Assembly: GCA_041879415.1 (NCBI GenBank)
Contig: CP090851.1
Location: 558,001-622,000, forward strand
DNA length: 64,000 bases
Origin: Vibrio chagasii
Lineage (GTDB): Bacteria > Pseudomonadota > Gammaproteobacteria > Enterobacterales > Vibrionaceae
Reading direction: 5' to 3'
The position numbers were made by a program, and so were the translations under genes. The notes beneath the pieces are model-generated. The model searched no databases. It saw only the letters and a list, made by a program, of their open reading frames with translations, and was not told the origin of the DNA. Below are positions 1-7,987 of the stretch, one piece after another (position 1 is the first letter of the stretch; each line of letters starts with the position of its first letter).

Positions 1-63
1 AATAGCGCCAAAAACAGCGGCTAAAACAGCTAACGCAATGATCGCAATTAAAATGGTACTCAT
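1..63 (-). CDS. rsxB: RsxB, Rsx/Rnf electron-transport complex subunit B (N-terminal fragment)
   Basis: Only the first 21 codons lie in the window; the gene runs off the left edge. The visible residues form a hydrophobic N-terminal helix starting MSTILIAIIALAVLAAVFGA, the membrane anchor expected for RsxB, which carries iron-sulfur clusters further downstream. The start codon lies two bases after the rsxA stop codon, as in the rsxABCDGE operon. The identification rests on this short helix plus its position after rsxA, so it is strong from context and weak from sequence alone. Confidence 0.8.
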   Translation of the reverse strand, partial: MSTILIAIIALAVLAAVFGAI

Positions 64-65
64 GG

Positions 66-644
66 TTATTTCACCAACCCAGTAAAGCCCATGAATGCCA
101 GAGACATTAGGCCTGCTGTGATCATCGCTATCGATGCGCCTTTAAATGGCATTGGAACATCAGCAACCGCAATACGTTCACGCATTGCAGCAAATAGGAT
201 CAGAACAAGGGAGAAACCTACCGCCGCGCCGAAACCATAAACGATCGACTGGATGAAGTTATGGTTTTCATTGATGTTCAAGAGTGCCACGCCTAATACC
301 GCACAGTTGGTGGTGATAAGGGGTAGGAAGATACCCAATAGTCGATAAAGAGTCGGGCTGGTTTTGTGAACCACCATTTCCGTAAATTGAACCACGACTG
401 CGATAACCAAAATGAAACTCATGGTACGCAGGTATTCAATACCCAGAGGGGTAAGGATGTAGGTTTCTACTAGGTATGCAGAGACCGACGCTAACGTCAG
501 AACGAAAGTCGTCGCGAGGCCCATGCCAATCGCAGTCTCCAGTTTCTTGGAGACTCCCATGAAAGGACATAGCCCTAAAAACTTCACTAGCACAAAGTTA
601 TTGACCAGCACAGTGCCAACCAACAACAAAAGGTATTCGGTCAT
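66..644 (-). CDS. rsxA: RsxA, Rsx/Rnf electron-transport complex integral membrane subunit A
   Basis: A 192-residue, highly hydrophobic protein with about six membrane helices, the usual length and character of RsxA/RnfA. The start ([20 protein letters not shown]) and the segment [20 protein letters not shown] are characteristic of the family. In the Rnf family this subunit is part of an inner-membrane complex that couples NADH-ferredoxin electron transfer to ion movement; in enterobacteria Rsx helps keep the SoxR sensor reduced. It is the first gene of the operon, followed two bases later by rsxB. No clear ribosome-binding site is visible before the start, but no other in-frame start fits better. 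Confidence 0.95.
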   Translation of the reverse strand: MTEYLLLLVGTVLVNNFVLVKFLGLCPFMGVSKKLETAIGMGLATTFVLTLASVSAYLVETYILTPLGIEYLRTMSFILVIAVVVQFTEMVVHKTSPTLYRLLGIFLPLITTNCAVLGVALLNINENHNFIQSIVYGFGAAVGFSLVLILFAAMRERIAVADVPMPFKGASIAMITAGLMSLAFMGFTGLVK

Positions 645-1464
645 AATGGATTAATTCTTGAGATTCCGATCCCGATATTATCCTGCTTTGCTCACCTAAT
701 AACAACCAGTGAACGGTGTGGTTTTGTATGTCTGATGGAAATTTATACGCTTAATAACAGGATAGCAGATGGAGCAACAATAAATCGGACGATCTAAAAC
801 CTACCAGGACTACACCTTGTACTGAAATAATTAGTCTACTTGAGAGTCGTTTATTGATAAGAAAATTAACAATTTTAACGGGTAAGCGGACTGATTTTAT
901 TGTTTTGGCCGTGTATTTCCTCTGCTATTGGAAGGTATGGATTGGTATGAAAAGGGAGGGCACTCTAACCGAACTGGTTATTGTTTGAAAAATCAGTTTG
1001 CACAAATAGATAGGTATATTTCTGCTGCAAATATTAGACCGAAGAGCACTATTACTCGATGAGCTCAGGGGCGGGAGCATTGAGCATCGCTAGGTCGCGC
1101 TTTAAAACAGCGAACTTATATATGAAGTTTACACCTATTGTGGGTGTCTCTGAGAGAGTTCTGGGCTCCTAAAAGTTTGTAGATCAAAACGACGAAAGCT
1201 CCGCTGATATCTTTGAAGTAATCATATTCTAACTTCTGATTTTTCTTGAAATTATTTGATTGTCAGTACTATTTAATTCTTTTCGTTTAAGGTGGTTCGT
1301 CAATCATTTAAGTGTGTTCAATGGTGAAGAACGAGCTTTGGTTGCCAACATAGCCACGCCTTTTTCATTGTTGAAGTAAAGGCCGTATCTGAGACGTTTT
1401 TTAGCAACTACTGAATGATTAAAACTGGTTAGAGCGGTTTGTTGTTTTAATAAGATATTGAATT
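645..1464. other. Non-coding or eroded stretch between rsxA and a small ORF
   Basis: About 820 bases with no open frame that I can support, and nothing recognisable by eye. The left end must hold the rsx promoter (minus strand). The rest is AT-rich and contains no tRNA, terminator hairpin or known repeat that I can identify. It may be decayed accessory DNA beside the tRNA-Asn locus; that is inference only. Confidence 0.4.
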
Positions 1465-1662
1465 ATGAACTTTGACGGATACTTTGAAAAAATACAGATT
1501 CAAATAGAAAAGGTTGACTCACTCGAAGATCTACTAGTGTGGCGGAAGCGAATCAACATAGGCCACTCAGGCCTTTCATTTAGAACGGAGCAAGGCACCC
1601 TAACTTCTCACTGTTATCGAAGGTTTAAAGACGAAGAACCACAAGAAGCAGACTGCAATTAA
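1465..1662 (+). CDS. Small hypothetical protein
   Basis: A 65-codon open frame starting MNFDGYFEKIQIQIEKVDSL and ending EEPQEADCN. I do not recognise it. It is charged and soluble, with no signal peptide or membrane segment; the first 25 residues could be helical. The start has no convincing ribosome-binding site (the preceding bases are AT-rich). It lies alone between an empty 800-base stretch and the repeat array beside tRNA-Asn, so it could be a remnant of accessory DNA or a chance frame. Evidence for it being a real gene is limited to its length and unbroken frame. Confidence 0.35.
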   Translation: MNFDGYFEKIQIQIEKVDSLEDLLVWRKRINIGHSGLSFRTEQGTLTSHCYRRFKDEEPQEADCN

Positions 1663-1670
1663 TGGCTATA

Positions 1671-2025
1671 ACTCGAACGCGGGCGGCTAGCAGGGCCCGA
1701 CATTTCGGCTGAGACATTAACTTGGAACAAGTCAGTCGCAGTTAAAACGAAAAAAGCTCAATCGAAAGGTTGAGCTTTTTCTAGAATTAGGACTTCCCAT
1801 GTCGGGTCTCGAACGCGGGCGGCCAGCTCTGAGACATTGGTTTGGTACAAACCAGTCGCTTTAAAACGTAAAAAGCCGCATCAAGTGATGCGGCTTCTTT
1901 AAATTTGGCTCCCCTTGTCGGGACTCGTACGTGGCCGACTAGGTCTGAGACATTAACTTGGAACAAGTTAGTCGCAGTTAAAACGAAAAAAGCTCAATCT
2001 TTCGATTGAGCTTTTTTTTAGAATT
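1671..2025 (-). repeat. Three degenerate tandem units (tRNA 3'-end-like segment, covarying hairpin, terminator) beside tRNA-Asn
   Basis: Three units, about 115-135 bases each, start near 1671, 1801 and 1917. Read on the plus strand, each has a segment resembling the reverse of a tRNA 3' half (ACTCG(A/T)ACG...GG), then GAGACATT, a six-pair hairpin, AGTCGC, TTAAAACG, and a strong stem with a T tract. The hairpins are AACTTG/CAAGTC at 1719-1733, GGTTTG/CAAACC at 1839-1853 and AACTTG/CAAGTT at 1955-1969. The terminator-like stems are at 1751-1780, 1870-1900 and 1986-2019. The array lies immediately downstream of tRNA-Asn on the same strand, and the segment before unit 3 even keeps a CCA-like end. 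It may be a decayed tRNA array with its terminators, leftover attachment sites, or a small structured-RNA family. Confidence 0.6.
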
Positions 2026-2101
2026 TGGCTCCCCCTGCGGGACTCGAACCTGCGACATACGGATTAACAGTCCGCCGTTCTACCAACTGAACTAAGGGGG
2101 A
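2026..2101 (-). tRNA. tRNA-Asn (anticodon GTT)
   Basis: The reverse strand folds as a 76-base tRNA including an encoded CCA end (plus-strand TGG at 2026-2028). The acceptor stem is TCCCCCT paired with AGGGGGA, the D-loop is TTCAGTTGGTAGAA, the anticodon loop is CTGTTAA giving anticodon GTT, and the T-loop is TTCGAGT. The T stem as written pairs GCAGG with CCCGC and so has one A-C mismatch in the middle. A terminator hairpin follows the 3' end at 1986-2019. The isotype is unambiguous. Confidence 0.97.
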
Positions 2102-2577
2102 ATTGCTTGTTAGCGACGCGAATTTTAATAAGACTCCTTTTTTCTGTCAATAAAAAATCACAGAAAAAAATCAGATAAAAAACTTTACTTTCTTGAATGC
2201 CTTATTGGATTTGGCTTTGCTTTAGTTATCCACCAAAATTGTGGATAAGTGTGTGTGTGAAACTTTAACAACATTAGCTGGGATAAATCTGAAAATGTAA
2301 AAAATCGATCTAACTTGATGTATTTAAAGGGGAGTTTGCAATTTATTAAGATTGTATAACTTTTCTTGATTACAAAGGGAACAGTAAAACAAGCGGTATT
2401 TTTAGATTTTTTGGGGAAAAGTAGTGGATTAAAATTCGAGTAATTTAGCTGAGGAAACTTTGCAGGGGCACGGATAATACCAAGTTCTAAAATTAAAAGC
2501 TATAACTGATCTCTAATCTTAAGATGCATTTCTCCAGATAATAGTTGCATCGACACTCCTCCTAGAGTGACAATGAC
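2102..2577. other. AT-rich intergenic region between tRNA-Asn and uvrB
   Basis: About 475 bases without a supportable gene. The left part should contain the tRNA-Asn promoter (minus strand) and the right part the uvrB promoter. I see long A/T runs and a TGTGGATAAGTGTGTGTG stretch, but no repeat, RNA fold or ORF that I can defend. Confidence 0.4.
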
Positions 2578-2593
2578 CTGATTAAAAAAACAG
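2578..2593 (+). promoter_or_regulatory. Candidate LexA (SOS) box upstream of uvrB
   Basis: CTGATTAAAAAAACAG fits CTG-N10-CAG with an A/T-rich centre, ending 17 bases before the uvrB start. The gammaproteobacterial LexA consensus is CTGT-N8-ACAG, so one inner base of the left half differs. uvrB is an SOS gene in E. coli, which makes the site plausible; binding is inferred. Confidence 0.55.
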
Positions 2594-2610
2594 TATGGAA
2601 ATGGCGACCT

Positions 2611-4641
2611 ATGAGTAAACTTTTTGATTTGGTATCGGACTACAGTCCGTCCGGTGACCAGCCGACTGCGATTACCCAATTACTAGATGGACTGGATTCT
2701 GGTCTCGCACATCAAACTCTATTAGGGGTAACGGGGTCGGGTAAAACCTTTACGCTTGCTAACGTCATTTCCCAATCTCAAAGACCAGCAATCCTATTAG
2801 CGCCGAATAAGACGTTGGCGGCTCAACTCTATGGTGAAATGAAGTCTTTCTTCCCAAATAACGCTGTTGAGTATTTCGTTTCTTACTATGACTACTACCA
2901 ACCGGAAGCCTATGTTCCAACCACGGATACATTTATTGAGAAAGATGCCTCTGTAAACGCTCATATTGAACAAATGAGGCTCTCTGCGACCAAGGCCCTG
3001 TTAGAAAGAAAAGATGCCATTATCGTTGCGTCTGTTTCCGCTATCTATGGTCTGGGTGATCCTAAGTCTTATTTGAAAATGATGCTTCACTTGAGCCGTG
3101 GAGAGATCATGGATCAGCGCGATATCTTGCGTCGTTTGGCCGAACTTCAATATTCCAGAAACGATGTAGCGTTTGAGCGTGGTCAGTTCCGTGTTCGTGG
3201 TGAAGTGATTGATATATTCCCGGCTGAATCCGACCAAGATGCAGTACGAATCGAGATGTTTGATGATGAAGTCGACTGTATCAGTATCTTCGACCCACTA
3301 ACTGGCGCAATTAAACAAAGAGATTTGCCACGCTTTACGGTTTATCCAAAGACTCACTACGTGACACCGAGAGAAAAAATCCTTGAAGCGATCGAGAACA
3401 TCAAAGATGAACTGCGAGATCGTGCCCAATACCTCAAAGACAATAATAAGCTTCTCGAAGAGCAACGCATCTCGCAAAGAACTCAATTTGATATCGAGAT
3501 GATGACAGAGCTTGGTTTCTGCTCGGGCATTGAAAACTACTCACGTTACTTGAGTGGTCGTGCTGAAGGTGAAGCGCCTCCAACATTATTCGACTATTTG
3601 CCTGCTGATGGTCTGCTGATCATCGATGAGTCACACGTTACCGTGCCGCAAATCGGCGCGATGTATAAAGGTGACCGCTCTCGTAAGGAGACCTTGGTTG
3701 AATTTGGTTTCCGTCTTCCTTCTGCTTTAGACAACCGACCAATGAAGTTCGATGAGTTTGAATCGATTGCCCCACAAACGATTTTTGTTTCAGCTACGCC
3801 AGGTAATTACGAGCTTGAAAAGTCCGATGGTGAGGTTGCTGATCAGGTTGTTCGTCCAACGGGGCTATTAGACCCGATTATTGAAGTAAGGCCAGTAGCG
3901 ACTCAGGTGGATGACTTGTTGTCAGAAATTAGAATACGTTCAGATAAAGATGAGCGTGTATTGGTGACGACGTTAACCAAGAGAATGGCAGAAGACCTAA
4001 CTGAATATCTCACAGAACACGGTGTGAAAGTGCGTTACTTACACTCAGACATCGATACTGTAGAGCGTGTAGAGATTATTCGAGATCTCCGTTTGGGCGA
4101 GTTTGATGTGTTAGTGGGTATTAACTTACTTCGTGAGGGCTTGGATATGCCTGAAGTATCGCTGGTGGCGATTCTGGATGCTGATAAAGAAGGCTTCTTG
4201 CGTTCTGAACGCTCTCTGATCCAAACGATCGGTCGTGCAGCTCGTAACCTAGAAGGTAAGGCGATCTTATACGGCGACTCAATCACTAAATCGATGAAAA
4301 AGGCGATTGATGAAACAGAGCGACGCCGAGAGAAGCAGCAGGCTTATAACGAAGAGCAAGGTATTACGCCACAAGCTCTGAAGCGTAACATTAAAGATAT
4401 CATGGAGTTGGGTGATATCACGAAGTCGAAGCAACAACGTCAGTCTAAACAGGTGCCATTGTCTAAGGTGGCAGAGCCTTCACAGAGCTATGCTGTGCTG
4501 ACGCCACAACAACTCGATAAAGAGATCAGTAAGCTAGAAGCGGCGATGTACCAACATGCTCAAAACTTAGAGTTTGAGTTGGCGGCACAGAAACGTGATG
4601 AAATTGAGCAGCTGAGAAAGCAGTTCATTACCAATAGCTAA
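2611..4641 (+). CDS. uvrB: UvrB, excinuclease ABC subunit B
   Basis: A 676-residue helicase-like subunit of the UvrABC nucleotide-excision-repair nuclease; it verifies damage and holds the DNA for UvrC incision. Walker A is GVTGSGKT at residues 39-46. The damage-probing beta-hairpin [12 protein letters not shown] is at about 93-104. The Walker B/DEAD-like motif is IIDESH near 340, motif VI is QTIGRAARN, and the C-terminal UVR motif ([20 protein letters not shown]) contacts UvrC. Length matches the family. A candidate LexA box lies just upstream, in keeping with SOS control. It is followed by the minus-strand qrr1 gene and luxO, the usual Vibrio neighbourhood. Confidence 0.98.
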   Translation: MSKLFDLVSDYSPSGDQPTAITQLLDGLDSGLAHQTLLGVTGSGKTFTLANVISQSQRPAILLAPNKTLAAQLYGEMKSFFPNNAVEYFVSYYDYYQPEAYVPTTDTFIEKDASVNAHIEQMRLSATKALLERKDAIIVASVSAIYGLGDPKSYLKMMLHLSRGEIMDQRDILRRLAELQYSRNDVAFERGQFRVRGEVIDIFPAESDQDAVRIEMFDDEVDCISIFDPLTGAIKQRDLPRFTVYPKTHYVTPREKILEAIENIKDELRDRAQYLKDNNKLLEEQRISQRTQFDIEMMTELGFCSGIENYSRYLSGRAEGEAPPTLFDYLPADGLLIIDESHVTVPQIGAMYKGDRSRKETLVEFGFRLPSALDNRPMKFDEFESIAPQTIFVSATPGNYELEKSDGEVADQVVRPTGLLDPIIEVRPVATQVDDLLSEIRIRSDKDERVLVTTLTKRMAEDLTEYLTEHGVKVRYLHSDIDTVERVEIIRDLRLGEFDVLVGINLLREGLDMPEVSLVAILDADKEGFLRSERSLIQTIGRAARNLEGKAILYGDSITKSMKKAIDETERRREKQQAYNEEQGITPQALKRNIKDIMELGDITKSKQQRQSKQVPLSKVAEPSQSYAVLTPQQLDKEISKLEAAMYQHAQNLEFELAAQKRDEIEQLRKQFITNS

Positions 4642-4687
4642 ACGTTGCCTATATTAGTCAAACCTTCCTTTTGATGGTGCTCTAGAC

Positions 4688-4782
4688 AAAAAAACAGCCA
4701 GTAGGAATTGTTCTACTGGCTTACGTTTGTGAACACTAAGTCCACTAACAACGTCAGTTGGCTAGGTGACCCGAAGGTCATC
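4688..4782 (-). ncRNA. qrr1: Qrr1 quorum-regulatory small RNA
   Basis: The minus strand between uvrB and luxO reads as a Qrr RNA of about 95 bases. A 5' stem-loop GATGACCTTCGGGTCACCT is followed by the conserved pairing region CTAGCCAACTGACGTTGTTA, which in known Qrr RNAs pairs with luxR/hapR-type mRNAs with Hfq. The 3' end is a Rho-independent terminator (GCCAGTAG/CTACTGGC and a T run). Divergent placement next to luxO is the standard site of qrr1 in vibrios. A sigma-54 promoter with exact spacing precedes it. The 5' end is estimated from that promoter and could be off by a few bases. Confidence 0.93.
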
Positions 4783-4789
4783 TTAATGA

Positions 4790-4806
4790 CTGCATCCTTC
4801 ATGCCA
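4790..4806 (-). promoter_or_regulatory. Sigma-54 promoter of qrr1
   Basis: On the minus strand the sequence reads ATGGCATGAAGGATGCA. The -24 GG and -12 GC are separated by exactly ten bases, the sigma-54 spacing. The predicted start lies about 12 bases downstream of the GC, at about 4780-4782, matching the beginning of the Qrr 5' stem. Phosphorylated LuxO would be the activator. Confidence 0.85.
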
Positions 4807-4869
4807 TATAGATAAGATATTGATTGTTTGAAGTCGGTATAGAAATACAATACAAATATTGTGGCTAAT

Positions 4870-4882
4870 TTGCATAATGCAA
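4870..4882. promoter_or_regulatory. LuxO-binding palindrome between qrr1 and luxO
   Basis: TTGCATAATGCAA is a perfect palindrome of the form TTGCA-N3-TGCAA, the reported LuxO operator pattern. It lies about 90 bases upstream of the predicted qrr1 start and 48 bases upstream of the luxO ATG. One site could therefore serve as enhancer for qrr1 and operator for luxO. A TATAAT hexamer at 4896-4901 is a possible luxO -10. Confidence 0.75.
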
Positions 4883-4930
4883 AGCGGAATGCGACTATAA
4901 TAAGAAATGCAAATTATAAATGGCTAGGAT

Positions 4931-6319
4931 ATGCAATCAAAAACGCTAGATAACAAATCAAAGTATTTGTTGATGGTAGAGGATACCGCCTCGGTAGCAG
5001 CTTTGTACCGCTCGTATCTTACACCGCTCGAAATTGATATCAATATTGTCGGCACTGGTCGCGATGCAATTGAGAGTTTGAATCATCGAATCCCTGACCT
5101 AATTTTATTAGATCTACGTCTACCTGATATGACGGGTATGGACGTGCTATTTGCGGTTAAACAAAAGTACCCTGAGGTGCCTGTTATCTTCATGACAGCT
5201 CACGGTTCGATTGATACTGCCGTTGAAGCGATGCGTCATGGTTCTCAAGACTTCCTTATCAAACCGTGTGAAGCTGACCGTTTACGTATTACGGTCAACA
5301 ACGCAATACGTAAAGCGACGAAATTAAAGAACAGTTCAGAGCACCCTGGAAACCAGAATTATCAAGGTTTCATTGGCAGTAGCCAAACTATGCAGCAGGT
5401 GTACCGAACTATTGATTCTGCCGCATCGAGTAAAGCGAGTATTTTCATTACTGGTGAAAGTGGTACCGGTAAAGAGGTCTGTGCAGAAGCTATTCACGCT
5501 GCGAGTAAGCGTGGTGATAAGCCGTTTATTGCAATTAACTGTGCTGCGATTCCCAAGGACTTGATTGAAAGTGAACTGTTTGGTCACGTGAAAGGGGCAT
5601 TTACAGGGGCAGCAACAGATCGTCAAGGCGCTGCTGAGCTGGCTGATGGTGGCACCTTGTTCCTTGATGAGCTCTGTGAGATGGACCTTGAGTTACAAAC
5701 CAAGCTTTTGCGTTTTATCCAGACTGGTACCTTCCAAAAAGTGGGTTCTTCGAAGATGAAGAGCGTGGATGTTCGCTTTGTTTGTGCGACCAACCGTGAC
5801 CCATGGAAAGAAGTACAAGAAGGGCGCTTTAGAGAAGATTTGTACTATCGTTTGTATGTAATTCCTCTACACTTGCCGCCATTGCGTGAGCGTGGTGAAG
5901 ATGTCATTGAGATTGCATACTCACTGCTAGGTTACATGTCAGTGGAAGAGGGCAAAGCGTTTGTGCGTTTTGCTCAGGAAGTTCTTGATCGTTTTAACCA
6001 ATATGAGTGGCCGGGTAACGTTCGTCAGCTGCAAAACGTATTGCGAAATGTCGTGGTATTGAACAACGGCAAAGAGATCACGCTTAATATGCTTCCACCA
6101 CCGTTGAATCAACCGATTGAAAATAGCCTACGCTTGAAAGAGAAGCAGAGTGAAGACATTACGGTGAAAGATATTTTCCCACTGTGGATCACTGAAAAAA
6201 CGGCTATCGAGCAGGCGATTAAAGCGTGTGACGGTAATATTCCGCGAGCGGCTGGTTTCTTGGATGTGAGTCCGTCGACTATCTACCGTAAGTTGCAAGC
6301 GTGGAACGCAAAACAGTAA
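4931..6319 (+). CDS. luxO: LuxO, quorum-sensing sigma-54-dependent response regulator
   Basis: A 462-residue NtrC-type activator that drives qrr transcription at low cell density. The receiver domain (about 10-125) has phospho-acceptor D61 in LLDLRLPD and a conserved lysine in FLIKP. The AAA+ sigma-54 interaction domain has Walker A GESGTGKE at 175-182 and the GAFTGA loop at 222-227. A Fis-type helix-turn-helix lies at the C-terminus ([20 protein letters not shown]). It is followed 23 bases later by luxU, which donates phosphate, so the two form an operon. The divergent qrr1 and the shared LuxO palindrome indicate autoregulation. Confidence 0.97.
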   Translation: MQSKTLDNKSKYLLMVEDTASVAALYRSYLTPLEIDINIVGTGRDAIESLNHRIPDLILLDLRLPDMTGMDVLFAVKQKYPEVPVIFMTAHGSIDTAVEAMRHGSQDFLIKPCEADRLRITVNNAIRKATKLKNSSEHPGNQNYQGFIGSSQTMQQVYRTIDSAASSKASIFITGESGTGKEVCAEAIHAASKRGDKPFIAINCAAIPKDLIESELFGHVKGAFTGAATDRQGAAELADGGTLFLDELCEMDLELQTKLLRFIQTGTFQKVGSSKMKSVDVRFVCATNRDPWKEVQEGRFREDLYYRLYVIPLHLPPLRERGEDVIEIAYSLLGYMSVEEGKAFVRFAQEVLDRFNQYEWPGNVRQLQNVLRNVVVLNNGKEITLNMLPPPLNQPIENSLRLKEKQSEDITVKDIFPLWITEKTAIEQAIKACDGNIPRAAGFLDVSPSTIYRKLQAWNAKQ

Positions 6320-6342
6320 TCACCAAACGATAAGACATAACA

Positions 6343-6687
6343 ATGACCAAAGTATTGAATCAGCAAAAAGTTGATGAGCTTGCCGGTGAAATAGGGCAAG
6401 AGAATGTTCCGGTGTTACTGGAGATCTTTTTAGGTGAGTTGAAAGGCTATTATGAGCACCTAGAGATCAATAAGGAGTCAGATACTTCAAAGTATTTAGC
6501 GGATATCAGCCATGCCCTAAAGAGCAGTGCTGCGAGCTTTGGTGCTGACTCTCTGTGTAGCTTCGCTATTGGTTTAGACAGCAAAGTAAAACAGTCACTT
6601 CCAATTACTGATGGCGATTTTGAAGATATGCAGTCACTGCTGCTTTCAACGTACACTGAGTATCAACAATTGATGACGGATCTCTAA
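6343..6687 (+). CDS. luxU: LuxU, phosphorelay histidine phosphotransferase
   Basis: A 114-residue four-helix HPt protein that passes phosphate between the quorum-sensing hybrid sensor kinases and LuxO. The conserved phosphorylation site is H57 in ISHALKSSAASFG. Length is as expected for vibrio LuxU. It is co-transcribed with luxO and followed by a strong terminator shared with the convergent yvcK gene. Confidence 0.96.
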   Translation: MTKVLNQQKVDELAGEIGQENVPVLLEIFLGELKGYYEHLEINKESDTSKYLADISHALKSSAASFGADSLCSFAIGLDSKVKQSLPITDGDFEDMQSLLLSTYTEYQQLMTDL

Positions 6688-6710
6688 CGCAGAGAACGAC
6701 CACAGAAACT

Positions 6711-6737
6711 AAAAAAGGAGCATCGTGCTCCTTTTTG
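6711..6737. terminator. Bidirectional terminator between luxU and yvcK
   Basis: AAAAGGAGCA-TCG-TGCTCCTTTTT is a perfect GC-cored stem with A and T tracts on either side, placed between convergent genes. Confidence 0.9.
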
Positions 6738-6764
6738 TTTTTCGCTTGAGCTGAACTTATTGCT

Positions 6765-7652
6765 TTAGGCCAGTTGAGCTTCGATCGCTTGTTGTAGTTT
6801 CACGCGGTCATGACGCCAATCTCGATTCGCAGACGCAAGATCCGTAGTGACACAGTTCCATTGGCCTTCAAGCTCGGGATGTGGTTCATTACCAAGAACA
6901 ATGTCTATCTTGCGTGCTTTGCAGGTACGTTCACACCACTCAAGTTGCTCCTCAAGTGTCATTTTACCCGCTGGGCCGTGTTCTGGTGATAAGTTTTCGA
7001 CGAAGACGAGCTTAGCATGGGTATTGTCGGAAATCGCTTTACCAATTTCTGGCAGCAGCAGTGGTGGCATCACACTGGTCAAAAAGCTGCCTGGCCCAAG
7101 CACGATGCAATCCGCTTGTTCTACAGCAGCCACCGCTTCTTTTGTTGCTGGAACTTCTGGCGACAGATCCATCATGCGTAGTTTCTCTGTCATGTCATCG
7201 ACGTTGGTTTCGCCGGTTACCCAGTGTCCATCCATCGACAATGCGGTAAGGTCTGACGGATGCTCAGTCATTGGGACAATATTGACATCGACCTTCAACA
7301 TATTGCGAATTAGGTTAATTGCTTCTAGCGGGCGAACGGAAAGGTTGTCTAACGCGGTTAGCATTAGGTTGCCTAAGTTATGGCCATCGAGTTCGCCTTG
7401 TCCACGAAAGCGATACTCAAACATCATAGAGCTAATAGAGGGTTCTGTGATCAACTGATTTATACAGTTGCGGGTATCACCCCATGCAATGCCGCCCTGG
7501 CAATCTCGAATGCGTCCTGTGGAGCCACCGTTGTCAGTTGTAGCAACAATGCCGGTTGCGTTACTACCAAAATCTTTTAATGCCGCCAGCATACGACCTA
7601 AGCCATGGCCACCACCGATTGCGACCACTTTCTTTGAAGTGTAAATGTTCAT
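6765..7652 (-). CDS. YvcK/CofD-like UDP-sugar-binding protein (gluconeogenesis factor family)
   Basis: A 295-residue protein of the YvcK family (E. coli YbhK). The N-terminus VVAIGGGHGLGRML is the Rossmann-like glycine-rich nucleotide-binding loop, followed by the family motif TTDNGGSTGRIR and, later, DCIVLGPGSFLTSVMPPLL. Bacillus YvcK binds UDP-GlcNAc-type sugars and affects growth on gluconeogenic carbon and cell shape; whether this holds in Vibrio is inference. It is related in fold to CofD, but with no coenzyme F420 genes nearby a CofD role is unlikely. It is divergent from the moa operon and convergent with luxOU. Confidence 0.88.
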   Translation of the reverse strand: MNIYTSKKVVAIGGGHGLGRMLAALKDFGSNATGIVATTDNGGSTGRIRDCQGGIAWGDTRNCINQLITEPSISSMMFEYRFRGQGELDGHNLGNLMLTALDNLSVRPLEAINLIRNMLKVDVNIVPMTEHPSDLTALSMDGHWVTGETNVDDMTEKLRMMDLSPEVPATKEAVAAVEQADCIVLGPGSFLTSVMPPLLLPEIGKAISDNTHAKLVFVENLSPEHGPAGKMTLEEQLEWCERTCKARKIDIVLGNEPHPELEGQWNCVTTDLASANRDWRHDRVKLQQAIEAQLA

Positions 7653-7857
7653 TTTTTATTCTTGTTAGAGGATTACCAGCTATAATTTAGGTTAAATGCT
7701 TCTCGCCAGATACTCAACAAGAGTTATTTTGAGCGTTTGACACGTTTTTTTTGCCGATGTGACTCGTTTTTTGTCATCAGAGCTAGATTCACGTACAAAT
7801 ATTAAGTATTTTATTACTCAGCTACTGCGCGTTCGAATATAACGTGCAGTTGCCATA

Positions 7858-7987
7858 ACTCCGAGCTCTCGCATGCTAAGTCGCACAGTGGTATTTGCTG
7901 TACCGATACGCATTAAGAGCCAGTGACATGTTGTCACAAGGGCTTAATTGGAAATGATTATGCCTCCCGTGTTTGGAAAGGTGTTCC
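7858..7987 (+). promoter_or_regulatory. Probable molybdenum-cofactor (Moco) riboswitch before moaA
   Basis: The 130 bases before moaA contain segments that I recognise from the Moco RNA motif of enterobacterial moaA leaders: CTCCGAGC at the 5' end, CCGATACGCATT, a GTGACA/TGTCAC hairpin, AAGGGC, TGCCTCCCG and TTGGAAAGGTGTTCC. The last segment is also the moaA ribosome-binding site, so ligand binding could block translation. No covariance search was possible here. Confidence 0.75.

Noticed and set aside
6847..7458. 203-codon plus-strand frame inside yvcK
   Set aside because: It is fully antisense to the conserved YvcK family gene and encodes a Ser-rich sequence without any domain; a shadow of codon usage.
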